Shown here: in pieces, positions 31,156 to 43,582 of the stretch | Layout: each line of letters starts with the position of its first letter | Numbering within the stretch: the stretch's first letter is position 1 | From: Batkoa obscura | Lineage: Eukaryota > Entomophthoromycota > Entomophthoromycetes > Entomophthorales > Batkoaceae | Reading direction: 5' to 3' | NCBI GenBank assembly: GCA_030770535.1 | Contig: JASVEC010000032.1 | Span: 399,145 to 463,144 of the forward strand | Length of the DNA stretch: 64,000 nt | The notes under the pieces: model-generated | The model's database searches: none | What the model saw: only the letters and a program-made list of their open reading frames with translations | Told to the model about the DNA's origin: nothing | Position numbers and translations under genes: made by a program

Positions 31156-31849
31156 TACTGAAGCTATAGTTGATAATAACGCTACTCGTTGATTCTTATT
31201 TCCTGTTTCCCTTAAAGCACTAATTTTATACATTACTTGATTAAGTTTATCATTGTCGATAGTAAACTTTGATAGTATTATATATGGGTATGTTTTTTTT
31301 TGATTCCATTACTTTTCCATTTTTTAAGCGCTATTTGAGTAGAAAAATCCTTAGTAGAATTCTTAGACGAAAAAATACATCCCCATATCTTTTCTTTGTT
31401 TTATTGTATCATAAAATTCCATAAACCTTGGGTTGTTATAAGTAGCTCTCAAAATTGATGTAAATGAATTACAATGTTTATATTGTGTACTCCCCCCTAC
31501 TGTATTGAAATTTTCAAAAATTCCATTTCGAAGTTAGTTTAGTTATGAAAGTTTGCATTTTATTTTTATTTCTATTCCAACAAAAAATAAAGTCAAATAA
31601 ACTGTATTTATATAATTATATAATCATATAGTTATATATTATATATCTATTAAATATTTAACAGAAATAATGTAAAACATATAGTTAGGAAAATGAGCTA
31701 TTAAGAAAATGAAATAATTAAAATAAAATTTAAATAAAGAGATTTAATTTGGGCTTTTTAGATTTAACCGTCACATTAGACACAAATTTAAAAGTCTAAA
31801 TTTTGGATTAACTTCCAAGTAAATTTTAGAATCAATTTGGACAACCCCA
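31156..31849 (-). mobile_element. 5' end fragment of element A (A8)
   Basis: Minus-strand A sequence from the codons for ASVY back through the start codon to the 5' terminus (reverse of TGGGGTTGTCCAAATTG), followed by TA at 31850. It is nearly identical, in inverse orientation, to the start of copy A6 (21174-21640), including the MITE at 31285-31385. The rest of this copy is not found on the far side of A6, so a rearrangement is implied. Confidence 0.82.
31285..31385 (-). mobile_element. GGGGATG-family MITE in A8
   Basis: TA-flanked 101 bp copy, mirror of 21417-21517. Confidence 0.9.
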
Positions 31850-32353
31850 TATAACAAAGTAAAACCAGTATTATAAAAACATGCAGTTCAGTGCTATCTA
31901 TTTTATAAATTTTAGCAAGTTTTAAAATTTAACTAACCGGTTTATACTAAATAGGTTTTGAGACCTATCTTTAAAGGTTTTTAGACAATAACTAATCCTT
32001 AAGTTAAAAAATAAGTTTAAACTTATGATAAAAAATCCAGTTTTTTTTGTATTTTTAAATACTTTGACTTTTAAAAGTTCAATTCTCAACTTTTTATACT
32101 ATCATGTTAAAATTTATATCAAAATTATATAAGGTTTGAATACCACAAAGTTTTTAGCATTTGGTAAAAGATTCATAAAAGGTTATAGTTATAAATAAAC
32201 ATAATATTTATAATGATTTTTCAATTATGATCATAGAAATTTATTATAAATTTTAATTAAATTCTGTAATTGAACAGTTTTTTAAGTATAGTGTTTATTC
32301 AATCAATCATTTTTATTATTCTATAAGCTGCTCTATTTTAAAATTTACCATCT
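31850..32353. other. AT-rich intergenic DNA at the edge of the transposon nest
   Basis: No gene or repeat recognised. It is the 3' flank of the helicase gene. Confidence 0.5.
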
Positions 32354-34303
32354 TTAACTTAAAACTGTTTTAGTTCTAATTGATCGTTTAATACGTTCCG
32401 ACAAAGATCTATCTTTTTTACCAACTAATGCGGTGACAATACCACTTTTACCAGCACGAGCAGTTCGACCGCATCTATGTAAGAAATCAACTACCGAAGT
32501 CGGAAAGTCATATAATATTACATGATTTACTGAAGTAGTATCAAGGCCACGTGAAGCTATATCAGTGCACAAAAGTATTTTGGGATTTTTATCTATTGTG
32601 GTATCAGTTTCAGGATCAGTTTCAGTTTCACGAGTAGAACTCGAAAAAGCATATGAACTAGATACTGTTGGTGAGCTTGGATAAAGAAATTGTTGAATCT
32701 CTTTCTCAGTTGCTGGTGGAGTATTAGGAAAAGGGTCCTTACCATAAAGTGATATACTTGGTATTTTTCTATCCATCAAAAAAGTTTGTGCGATTGAGAC
32801 TGATTTACGAGTATTGCAAAATATTATGATTCTATCCCTTGATTTTTGTTGAGCAGTGCTCGAGGTTCTTTGATCAAACTGCCTCAAAATATCCAAAAGC
32901 GCCAACTGTCTATTACCCTGATAATCTTTCAAATCAACGAAGTGTTGCTTACAGTTTGGAAGGGCTTTATGCAAAGAAGGAGTGGTAATTTTAAGTATAT
33001 TAGGGAAAAGCTTATCAAGGGTTTGAAGGACTAATTTAGGTAAAGTTGCAGAGACTATTTGAATTTGGTAACTTCTTTTTAATTTCTCATTGGTCTTCTT
33101 AACTCCATCTATAATATCTTTAACATCACCAGCAAACCCTTTTTCAAACATAGTGTCTGCTTCATCAATTGCCATTTGCGTCACTTCAGATAAAGATAAA
33201 TTTCCAGTAAGTAGATAACGTTTTAATGATGCTGGGGTAGTTACCAAAATATCAAATGGTGTATTCAATCTACGCAAAAAATCCTTTCTTACTGTTGATC
33301 TGGTTAGCAAAACTGCACGAAATTTTACTAAATGAGATATTTTTTTTGAAACTGCATATACCTGTTCTGCTAAGGCACAGCTCGGTACAAGCACTATTGC
33401 CCTTGGCCTGTTTAGTTTACGTAAATCAGTGGTGCTTAGAAGTCTAAGCTCTTGACTATTCAGAACATCTTTGTTATTCATTTCCATATTATTCAGTAAA
33501 ACATCGTTTCCTTCTTCAGATTTGAGTTTAGAAATTATTGGTAGTAAATAAGCTAAAGTCTTTCCAGAACCGGTTTCAGCTGCTAAGAGAATATGGGATT
33601 TATTGTTTTTCAAAAGCTCTGGGACGGCTAGTGCTTGAATCTCAGTAGGCTTCAATTTGGTTGGCTCAATATTTGGAAATAGCTTTTGAATGCTTTCTAA
33701 TAGCTGAGGATGAAGCCCTAAATCTTCAAAATTTAATTCTTTTATTCTCTTCTCTAAGGACTCTATAGTTTCGGTTTCTGCCATATCAAATTTCGTAACT
33801 TTAACTTGATTACTATTCCCTATTTCCTTAACTTTAGGTTTATCTCTACGATTGCGCTCCCGTTCTTTAAACTTTTTCTTTGCGCTAATAGTCTCATAGG
33901 TTAGATTTAAGTTTGGTTTTAGCCCTTTTTTAATATCCGAGGGTAGAGATTCCAGTTTAAATCTGGTTGGAATAAAACCTCGAGTTTTTTTTGAAACTGG
34001 TTTCGCTGTGAATCTTTTACTCTTTTCCTGTTTAACTAACATTCTTCTACGTTCATTTCCTGTCAATCCGTCAGGCCTTTTATGCTTCAAAAGGGATGAA
34101 TAACTTACTTTCGATCTACTTCTTTCATTTAATTGTGTTGAAGTATAAAAAGTATTATAGAGGTTGAGTGCTGGGATGCTATTTTCTTTTCTTATAGAAG
34201 AGTCATAAAGTTTACTTTTTCCTATAAAATTAATAGAATTTAAACCATTTTTTTTAAGGATACTGCTTCTAGATACTATTAATTTAATACGACTAAAAAT
34301 CAT
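32354..34303 (-). CDS. MRH4: Mitochondrial DEAD-box RNA helicase, MRH4-like
   Basis: 649 residues, no intron needed. The N-terminal ~170 residues are Lys/Arg/Ser-rich without acidic clusters at the start (MIFSRIKLIVSRSS), as in a mitochondrial targeting sequence. Helicase motifs follow: Q-motif region KLKPTEIQAL (216-225), Walker A AETGSGKT (242-249), TPASL motif Ib region (~356), DEAD box IDEADTMF (379-386), SAT (418-420), then RecA2 with IIIFCNTRKS (~492), TDIASRGLD and HRCGRTARAG near the C-terminus. The KPTEIQ variant and DEADTMF resemble fungal MRH4, which acts in assembly of the large mitochondrial ribosomal subunit. An insert in RecA2 (after SISLYGK) is Ser/Thr-rich. Family is certain, MRH4 orthology probable. 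Confidence 0.88.
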   Translation of the reverse strand: MIFSRIKLIVSRSSILKKNGLNSINFIGKSKLYDSSIRKENSIPALNLYNTFYTSTQLNERSRSKVSYSSLLKHKRPDGLTGNERRRMLVKQEKSKRFTAKPVSKKTRGFIPTRFKLESLPSDIKKGLKPNLNLTYETISAKKKFKERERNRRDKPKVKEIGNSNQVKVTKFDMAETETIESLEKRIKELNFEDLGLHPQLLESIQKLFPNIEPTKLKPTEIQALAVPELLKNNKSHILLAAETGSGKTLAYLLPIISKLKSEEGNDVLLNNMEMNNKDVLNSQELRLLSTTDLRKLNRPRAIVLVPSCALAEQVYAVSKKISHLVKFRAVLLTRSTVRKDFLRRLNTPFDILVTTPASLKRYLLTGNLSLSEVTQMAIDEADTMFEKGFAGDVKDIIDGVKKTNEKLKRSYQIQIVSATLPKLVLQTLDKLFPNILKITTPSLHKALPNCKQHFVDLKDYQGNRQLALLDILRQFDQRTSSTAQQKSRDRIIIFCNTRKSVSIAQTFLMDRKIPSISLYGKDPFPNTPPATEKEIQQFLYPSSPTVSSSYAFSSSTRETETDPETDTTIDKNPKILLCTDIASRGLDTTSVNHVILYDFPTSVVDFLHRCGRTARAGKSGIVTALVGKKDRSLSERIKRSIRTKTVLS

Positions 34304-34745
34304 TTATACACTTTAAAAAACAAAAATATTAAAAAATAACTTTTGTATAAGTATATAATTGGAAATTCTTAGCTTCGAATTTACCCAATCATTTTTAGGA
34401 ATATAATCCTTTAACTTCAAATTCGATAGTATAATAATAATTCAATTATTATTTTATACTTTAAAGATGAACAGTGTGGTTAAAATACAAAAAAGCGTAT
34501 ATTTATCTATACATTATATATGGTATTGATATGATCGCTCTAAAACATACAAGCTTTATTTTGATATTAAGTTGTGACAATCAAATTCTGAGATACTACT
34601 TAATATTATCTTATAAAAGTAGTTTGAAAAATAATTATCACAATTTAATTTAGATTTTAACAGATTTACTCTAATAAACAAGCTATATGATTGTAAGTAT
34701 AATATATTTAAGTGCCTTTTTATTAATATATTTATTAAATTTAAA
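34304..34745. other. Intergenic, AT-rich
   Basis: Short open stretches only. Nothing recognisable; it contains the downstream region of the HEAT-repeat gene and the 5' flank of the helicase gene. Confidence 0.45.
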
Positions 34746-36884
34746 TTAAGTCTCCTTGTTGATATCCACTGATTTACAGTTTTTACTACTTTGAGTTGAT
34801 TCTTTTGATTCCAGAAAGTCAATTTTGCGTTTATTATATTGTACAATAGAAAGTTGTCTATCATCATTATTTTCTTGAAGCACATCTAGTTCTCCGCCAC
34901 TCATCTTACTCCTTTCCTTTATTTCTTTTACTTCTTCATAGTACTTATCAATATTTAAAATAATTTCACTATCCAAAGATATTTCAGAATCTGGATGCTC
35001 GTCTTTTCTATATTTATCGATCTGGTCATACTCATTACATGGATCTAAACACAAAAGAGGGTTTGATTGCATTTTTGGTGCAGGTAAAAATCCATCTCTA
35101 TTTTTCGATGCAATAGCAACTTCTTTAGCATCAAATAAAATCGCCTTTGTTGATTTTTTGTTATCCGGCAGTTTGAAAGGCGATGGGGGCGTAAGCAAAC
35201 AATAATCTTTTATTGGTGTTATATCTAACAAGGTATCTATATTATTATTAAGATCTTCTAATTCTCTTTCATTCTCACTTAAAGAGACATCATCTGAATT
35301 ATCACTTGTAACATAAGTGTCTAAATTCTCATTTTCAGATTGTAGTGCTTCAAAGCTCTCATTTTCATCTTCTTCATTACTATCACTCCTTCCTTGTGAT
35401 GAGAATTGATTGGTGTTTTCACGGATATATAAATCTCTGCCATTATAAGTATCTGTGCTTTTATTGTTGTACTGATTTAAGGGTATAGTGTAATCGCTTT
35501 GAGATATAAAATCAGTATTTAAATATTCTTTTCCGTTAGATGCCTTTGGTTTTGACTTAATAGTTGCTTCTGCAGTATTAGATTGTGAAGTAGTATTGAA
35601 CTGCGCAAATTTTGGAGATCCGATGATACGAGATAAAATTGTTCTGGGCGTTGCTGTTGAATCTAATGATTTTTCATCCAAATCTCCATTTTCAGAGGTA
35701 AAGTTAAAGTTTTTATCCATAGTACTATTCCCAACGTTGTCGAGGTTGTAATTACTATCATTAGTTGATTTTAATAATTCGCTATCTATTAGTTCCTGAT
35801 TTTTTGGCTCTAATATTATTTTTTTCTTGATTTCTAATTCCACTTGATCTTTACTAACTTGGGGGGTTATTGGGTTGAAATTTCTATGTGAATTACTATA
35901 AGGTTGATCAGAGGTAAAAGTGTTTGACGAATCCTTATGGCTTTGATTTTTACTCCTATCATTCGTCAGATGTGCCTCAGCGTCATTTTTAGTCTTTACT
36001 TCTATTGTAAAATTGTCACTTTTTGATGTAAATTTCTTTTGTATATTTGATTGATTGTCAAACCCGGGAAGAAGACATTCAATGTTTTTTATTGTTGGAA
36101 AACCATTCGGAAATAAAGCTGAATATTTACTAGGGATGAAAGGAAACTCACGTTTAAAATCATTGACTTTTAATTTCATTTTCTTTGGCATGGAAATGAC
36201 CAAATTCTTCCCCAGATAAGGGTTGCGTTTTAAAAAGCAAAAAGACGCGAGTTGACTAATTTTACAAGCATCAAAATAAGTGCAATGAACTCCATAAATC
36301 AGAGATGATTCTATAATGTTTTCATGATATACTAAAATAGAAGAATCAAAATAGCAAATTGCAAGTTCAAGGAGTTTCAAACCCGAATATTCAGCGAATG
36401 GGTGGTTCCTTTGAATGATTTCACAAAACAAAGGTATTAAATTGCTTGAAGGGCAAATGATAGATATCATTACAACACAATCGAAGGCCTTTTTTCTTAC
36501 GCTTAGACAATAATTATCTAAACAACACAGTATCTTTGGAACGTAAAAAGGTATTAATGGATTGAAATCTTCTTTAAGGACCAACAATACATCCATAAAC
36601 ATTTGAATCAAAAGCGCTAACTGAGACATTTCGCCATGTTCAAACTAAAAACGTTAGAGTCATAAAATAAAACATAGTAGATAAAAACTTACAACTAAGC
36701 TCAATGAATCATAAATCTGCTGTAAATAATAAATAAATTCTAAAGGGTGTTTTTTAGCGACTTCAATCAATTCTATTAATTTAAATAAAGATGTTTTCAA
36801 GTATATACTGTTATTGCATATTAAATCTTTTCTAAAATTGTTTTTAATTCCTTCTATTAACTTTTGTAAGTCTTTTAATGACAT
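34746..36884 (-). CDS. HEAT/TOG-like repeat protein, possibly CLASP-related
   Basis: Two exons: 36693-36884 (start MSLKDLQKL) and 34746-36644, joined by a 48 bp intron with GTAAGT and TTTTAG ends, giving ...SLSLV-FEHGEMSQL.... The first ~230 residues are paired amphipathic helices of HEAT type (NPLIPFYVPKILCCLDNY, VRKKAFDCVVMISI, SGLKLLELAICYF) ending with QLASFCFLKRNPYL. That order resembles the TOG domain of CLASP-type microtubule proteins. The remaining ~450 residues are Asn/Ser/Glu-rich and probably disordered, with a Lys-rich end. Exon calls are by eye; the CLASP link is a suggestion, and a generic HEAT protein is equally possible. Confidence 0.55.
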
Positions 36885-38102
36885 TTTGAAAAATAACATT
36901 GCATAAAAGTACAATTTAACTTTTAAATTTGATCTTTACTAAATTCTGATTGGGCAGCAATAGCCTACAAAAAAAACAATTAAAAAACAAGTTACAAAAA
37001 ATGTAACTATTTCGATTCTATTGAGACTTAATTAACCGTTCATTTAGAGATAAAATTTAACTAGAACTATAATTTAATATAATAACAAAGTTTAGAGAAG
37101 CAGTTAAATAAGAATTCTGTTATAAGGCCGTTGCTAATTAGATCACAATAAAATTGCAACAGGATAGACAAAAGGTTAATTTAAATCTGACTGAACTTAA
37201 ATTATGAAATAAATTTGATTAGTTTATTATTCAAATTAACTCAAATCAAAATAATTAAGGTTGAAACTCAAAACTTTTTTACAAAAGCTCATAATTATAA
37301 AAATAATTCAAATGTAAAAAATTATATTAAAACCAATTAATTACAAAGCAAATATTGGTATAAATCTTAGCTTACTCTTTATTTATACTTCATTGTTATA
37401 AAAGTTTTAATATTGTTTTTACATTATTCTGGCTTATGTAAAAAGTAAGTTTCGATTTTGATTATTTTACATCTAAGTCAATTTAAGTAATCAAATTAAT
37501 TGAATTTTTGAAATATAAAAAATTAGTTTTGAAATTCATTTAATATAAAGCTATTTAAACTTTAAAACATTGGAAAATTATAAAATGATTAGCTTAAAGT
37601 TGTATTTTTATGTTTATCTTTTATTTTATCATATTATTAGGTAAATTTTAATATTAAATATAAACTAATATAATGAGTATTTTTTAATATTATAAAATTA
37701 TTCAAAAAAACACAATTCATAATATTTTAGCTCTAACCTTCTCAAAAAGAATTTATATTAATGAAATTACAATAATTGGGTCTTTAAAATAAAAAAAGGC
37801 TTAAAGTTTCAGGTTAAAGTTAATTATAAAAAACAATTGACTATCAGCTCGAACTTTTAAAGCCAAAACTTATGATATTGTAGATTAAAATGAGTACCAA
37901 AAAACAATTTCAAGCTGTAAGAAATAACTATGGTTTGGCTAATATCCGTTGTATCCTTGAAGAGCCAATATCCTCTCAAACCTTTCGTGACTCCTATATT
38001 AAATCCAGTTCTTACTAAGCAAAATCAAATATTTACGCACTATTTAAATTTTTACTCAGCTTTTTGTTTACCTATTTTGCAACTAAAACAAAATAAAAAA
38101 AG
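36885..38102. other. 1.2 kb AT-rich intergenic region
   Basis: No gene seen. It separates two divergently transcribed genes and so should contain both promoters. A possible tiny first exon of the Nup93 gene starts with ATG at 37891 (ATGAGTACCAAAAAACAATT) and is followed by GTAAGA, but its phase does not join cleanly to the next open frame. Confidence 0.4.
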
Positions 38103-41100
38103 TGGTGAGAACAAAAAGACAAACTTCTCCTTCACATCAACAAAAAACCAGTAATATAGATAGTGATAGCGATATGGAGGGAAAAATAAATGATATATCT
38201 CCCAAGAAATCAAGCTCTAAAAGAAGCTCAAATATTTTTGACTTGAGTACAACGGAATTTAACATCGGATCATCCACTTTAAACAATAGTAATGGAGGCA
38301 ATGCTGGCAGTTTTAACCTTGAAACATCTACTTCAAATGGTAACACCAGAAGCAATTATCACGAATTTACTATTATGCCATCCACTTTAAATAATAACAA
38401 TGTCCAAAGCAATGTTGTTGATTCTAATAAGAATAATGATCCTGAAATTATATATAAAGACAACAAAATTAAAAAAAGGGGTTTATCTGAATCTAACCCA
38501 ACAGCACTAAATGATGCAAATGCCTCAATCAATGGATCAAGCATCGATATTAGAAGCTTTAATAAGAGAAGGATAGAAGACAGCTTTAAAAAAGATTCTA
38601 GCTTAAAATCAGATATCATAAAGGGTGAAGAAAAAGAGTATACTAAGACATCACATGTTTCAATAAAGTCTGAGAATGATTATTTAGGGTTTAGAAACAA
38701 CATCTTAAACCCTTATGGTAATGCTAAATCTAAATTTAACACTGATTCGAATGAATCGAATGGGGATAAGACATACTTTATAGAAACAAAGGAAGACGGT
38801 AATGTAGCAGATTATTTTAAGGATTTTTCAAACATAAACAATCAAAGTACAAGTTTTCAAAAGGAAATATTAGTTAAGGAGGAGCAAGAATCTAAGTCTA
38901 TAAGCGGTGGAATTTATAAAAATGTAGCACAAAAATATTTTGGATCTCAGTTAAATAGTCAAGGTTCTATCAAAGCAGAATCTGATTTACAATCGCTAAA
39001 CAGTCTAGAAAGTGCGGGAAAAAATGATGTAGATTTGAACAAAAGGGCAGATTTTGATGCTAACAAACCTCTTAAAGGTCTTGATCAAATAATAAGAAAT
39101 TACAGTGGCGACATTTTTGATCAATCAAAATTTGAAGGCATTAAAAATTCAATAGAAAAGGACTGTAGTTCTGTTGAAATCCATGGAGCCCAATTTTTAA
39201 ATAAAGAGGAACTCGGACTTAGAGCGCCTTCTGGGTTTGGGGAAATCAAAACATTGAAGATTTACAAAGATGAAGTTAAAGGAGATAATCGTACTAACTT
39301 CAATAACATTACTAATGTCATCATCAGCAATGATAACCAGCCAATGGCCCAGTCGTTTGATTTCCTTAAGGAATTGACAAAAAATGGAAGCTTTGAAGAT
39401 CAATTAGCTGGACTTATTAGAGTTCCAAAAGAACATAGATATGAGGTATTTAACTATTATAACCTTTCTCTAATATACTTATAGCAATTAGAGCTTAAAA
39501 ATAAACCAAGATAAAAGGGCGCGGTCAATAATCCATTCAACAAAGTATTTTTTAAACATAGCACTAGTCTAAAAATTAATTAGCATTTAGGATACAGAAT
39601 TTGAAGAAAACAAGAAATCAAATTTATTTGATCTTGACCCCCTTCGTCTTGCAAAAGATCCATTTACTGTTCACACAATCCGAGCATTTCTTAACAGTAA
39701 TAATAAGAACTTCGAAGACCCAAATAGTATATTCTCATTCAAAAATGACAATAATTTAAATGAAAGGTCAAGAAACGCGAAAGATGACGTAATTGGTTTA
39801 TGTTTGATTTATTAATCAATTTACTAATTTTATTTGACAGGAAAAATATACTAAATATGATTTGATTAAAGACATGAGAAATGAAAGCTATTCCAAGTAT
39901 TATCCAGTAATAAAAGAGTTCATCCACAAGATTAGCAAATATGAGAGCTTTAATCCTGTTATTGAATTTGAAAAAGCATTCAAATCAATTAATCTTAAAT
40001 CAGTACGTTTTATATGATAATTTATATGCAGTGGTTAACCTTGTTTTAGGATAAACATATTGGGGAAACATGGAAGATACTATCATATTTAACAACAGAG
40101 CGTTATGATTCTTCAGATTCATCTAAAATTAAACAAGTTTCGAAGTTAAAATTCTCAAGAGAGTATCAAGCTGCTACTGTTGAAGACCATCAGTCGCTTA
40201 TGAGTATACAATCAAGAATGAATCTTAATCAAGCCTCTTTAGCTTATCTTCATTCGGAGTAAGCCCTTGATCATAAATATACTGCATTTATTTACTTTTT
40301 ATAGCTTTATTGAATTGATCAAAGAGTTTGTAAATCAAAAGATAATATATTGTGAACTTGGAGGAAATCCTACCATCAATGATTTTATTAAAGCATTCAT
40401 CAAACTTAAGTTCAGAACCTTAAAAATGAGAAGCGGAGGTTATGAAGTTTATGTAACTTTTATTTAATCAAATGATTTTATATTAAAATATTTTAGGAAT
40501 CCCCAAAAACATATTTCTGGACACATCTTTACTATTTATTTAGATGTGGATTGTATAAGGATTGTAGTGATTATTGCTATATGAGTGCCTCTTTAAACTT
40601 TAATGAATCAGAAAAATATATATTGGAATGTTTTATAACTTTTTTGAATCGTGATGATAAATTGTAATTTAATGTTAAAAAATATAAGCTTGTCATTAAT
40701 ATTTTGTAGTCTTCCTAATAGTTTTAGAATAAAACTACAAGATATTTACAACACTGTTGAGAAGGTCTCGGACCCTTATAAATATACAATTTGTAAAATC
40801 ATTGGGAGATTCGATATTAGAGATGTTTATGTACCTGAAGTTACTGAAACATTTTATGACTTTTTGTGGGCTAAAGTAAGAAAAATATATCCAAACACAA
40901 AATATCTAATAGTAATAAAATTTTAGTTTAACATATTCCAAGAAGATTTAAAATTAACTCCGCTTAAAGAGAATCAGCATATGTTAAGTGATATTCAAAA
41001 TGAAATCCACAATGAAGGTGCTGAGAATATAATCTCTGGTAGATGCTCCCCTATTGAGTATGTAAACATTCTATTACTTACTCACCAATTCGAAGCAGCT

Positions 41101-42356
41101 ATAGCATACTTGTTAACTGATTCGCAATTCCATTCTGAAGCATTGCATATCTTTACTTCTTTATGCTATTACGGGCTAATTCGTGTTTCGGATTTAACAA
41201 ATCCAGTGGGATGGGAGTATGGTAAGTATTCTTTTTTTGGCAAATCAAGTAGTTAATTTTTTTAGTTACTTTGAATTCAACTGTCAGTGATCAACCAGTA
41301 TATCCTAAACTTAATGCTGGTCTTGTGTATAGTCGCACATTGCCCTGGTTTACGAATTATAGAGTAGAAGAATATTTGATTATTTGTTTCTTTATACTTT
41401 AATTCCATCAAAAGAGTACAAAGATTGTCTTTTAAACCGTGTTGTTAATGTATGTATTGCAACAGATGGGTTTTATGATGTATTTGGAAGACCAGCTGAA
41501 GCTGAAAATCCATATAAATTCAAGGTACTTAATCCTATAATTTTAAAACCACTTTATAACATTTAAATTAGCAGGGAGTGATAGAAAAATATAGCAATGT
41601 CTTTGAGAATGAAAAGGAATATAAATCCTTCAGACAAAATGCTTTACGTCAAATGTTGAACTATTTTATTAATGAGAATGACTTGGAAAAAGCTTTTTAC
41701 TGCACTTGTATGGTTGAAGTAAGCTTCATTTATTCTTTTATGTATTGTTTAATATAATGTATTAGGGGTTTGAATACTACGTTACCTATTTAAACAGTAG
41801 TATTTGTAGGGCTTTAGAAGGTTACTTTCAAATAGACTTTAATCCAAAGAATCCAAATTCATACTCAAAAATTGATGAAGTTAAAGCCTATTATCAAGCT
41901 TTAAAGAAAATCCATGAATTAGGCGTAGGAGGTCATAGCCGTATCTCTGAAAGGACTTCAATGTATTCGCTTCAACTATCCAAAATTGCTGATTTTGCCA
42001 TTGCCACTGATTTAGGAGATACTGAGTTGATTAGAGATACTATAGTTACTTTACCATTTATGCCGTATAGCTTAAGTAATCTCGATCAGATTGTTTCTTA
42101 TGTTAACTTGGTAGAAATATTACCCGATCACCTTGTTAATTTATTCCATATTACTTTATTTTGTATCCCTATCGCTTTAGTAAAATTTAAGCTTATCCCG
42201 CTCAAACCACAAGATGGTAGAGAATTAACTATCCATGAGAATATCTTGCTTTGGGTTAATCTTATCAATGAAAAATATTTGAAAGACACTAAGTATCGTT
42301 ATAATGATTTTGGCCTCCCAGATATCTCTGATCTTACTTTTACCTCCTTTTTATAA
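38103..42356 (+). CDS. NIC96: Nucleoporin Nup93/Nic96
   Basis: Scaffold nucleoporin of the inner ring. I read eleven exons: 38103-39445, 39591-39788, 39841-40002, 40050-40258, 40305-40452, 40497-40663, 40710-40875, 40927-41221, 41266-41524, 41575-41718 and 41766-42356, all with GT-AG ends. The first ~450 residues are Ser/Asn-rich and low complexity, fitting the variable N-terminus. Family blocks follow: PFTVHTIRAFL; ESPKTYFWTHLYYLFRCG; DPYKYTICKIIGRFD with YDFLWAK; LLLTHQFEAAIAYLL and YYGLIRV. The true first codon is unclear. Within exon 9 near 41380 the frame must shift by one base to pass from NYRVEEY to DYLFLYTL; in an essential gene this is more likely an assembly error than a real lesion. 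The final exon ends DLTFTSFL. Confidence 0.82.
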
Positions 42357-42706
42357 AGAGGAATATTATCATACAACTATATTAAATTGTATTGCAATTA
42401 TATCTCATTTTCATGTTAGTATAATAGTTTTAAATAAACGCAGATTAAAATGATTAAAATGATGTATTAATCTATTACTATGTATTACTATGTACTAATA
42501 ATATTGATTGTATACTGTATTAGCTTTTTGAAAGTAAATTATGTCATATCATACCAAATTGGTAAATTAAATTAAAATAAAGTATAATTAAACAAAGCGG
42601 GATAATTTAGAAATAAGCTTTGAATGAACAACAGAAAAAGTTGTTATTTCTTGGCAACTTTTTTAAAATAATTTAATTTAATTTAATAGAAACAATAGTA
42701 ATCGTA
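42357..42706. other. Intergenic, AT-rich
   Basis: Contains a short imperfect tandem of TATTACTATGTA near 42470-42500. No gene. Confidence 0.45.
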
Positions 42707-43582
42707 ATGAACCAAATATCTGATACTACAACGCCTACTAATTTATTAGTCCCAAGTGAAAAACAAAAATTGACTTTAATCATCATTGGAGTTTATATCA
42801 TTGCTATTTTAATTTTATGGAACATTCCATATCTAAAGCTAATTTTATATCCTTTCAAATTGGTTACAGTTGCTTTTCACGAGCTATCTCATGCTGCTGC
42901 AGGTTTATGTACAGGTGCAAAAATTATATCAATAGAAGTAGATCCAGATGAAGGTGGTGTAACAAAAATGGTAGGTCATTTTAATTATGAAAGATTTATA
43001 CTAATGATAGTTGAATAGAGAGGTGGAAATTCTTTTTGTACTTTACCTGCAGGTATTAGTTTTTAAATTTATTTATATATGTTGAATTCTTTTTTAGGTT
43101 ACTTAGGTTCATCTTTAATTGGGGCATTTATGATATTTACAGGCTTTAATATCCTAGCATCTAAAGTTATGTCTATAATAATTGGTATATGTCTATTGTT
43201 ATGTTTATTCTGGGCAAGAAATTGGCTATTAAGAGGATTAACTTTATTATTTGTTGGATTGATAGTAATTTTGTGGGTATTTGACCAAGGGGATGGGTTA
43301 AGATATTTTGTATTATTTATGGGGTAAGGCTATTTATTCTAAAAATTTATGGAAAATTAATCTCAGCTTAGAGTAATGAGCTGTTGCTATTCCCTTTGGG
43401 ATATTATTGAAGATCTGGTTTTTAGAAAAGTAAATGAGAGTGACGCTACTAGGTTTGCGAAGTTGTTTAGGTGTTGTCCTGCACAAGGATGTGGTCTTTT
43501 ATGGTTTATTATTTCCTTAGTTTTTCTTGCTGGCGGAATACTTGCTGGCCTCGTTGCGTTTAAAGACCCAGCGGCACAATAA
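42707..43582 (+). CDS. Peptidase M50B-like integral membrane protein
   Basis: Four exons by eye: 42707-42970, 43019-43075ish (ending CCTGCAG), 43098-43323 and 43372-43582. The joins give TKM-RGGNSF, LPAG-YLGSSL and FMG-VMSCCY, all in frame with short GT-AG introns of about 25-50 bp. Residues ~25-45 form a membrane segment, followed by AFHELSHAAAGL, an HExxH-type zinc motif typical of M50B-like proteins, then GAKIISIEVDPDEGG and about four further membrane segments. Members of this family in fungi are uncharacterised; the His-Glu-His motif suggests an intramembrane metalloprotease. The ~230-residue length matches the family. Confidence 0.78.

Noticed and set aside
32846-33034. Plus-strand ORFs within the MRH4-like gene
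   Set aside because: Antisense shadows of a clearly coding helicase frame.
34556-34885. 109-codon minus-strand ORF overlapping the end of the HEAT-repeat gene
   Set aside because: Overlaps the real exon in another frame and is low-complexity; no support.
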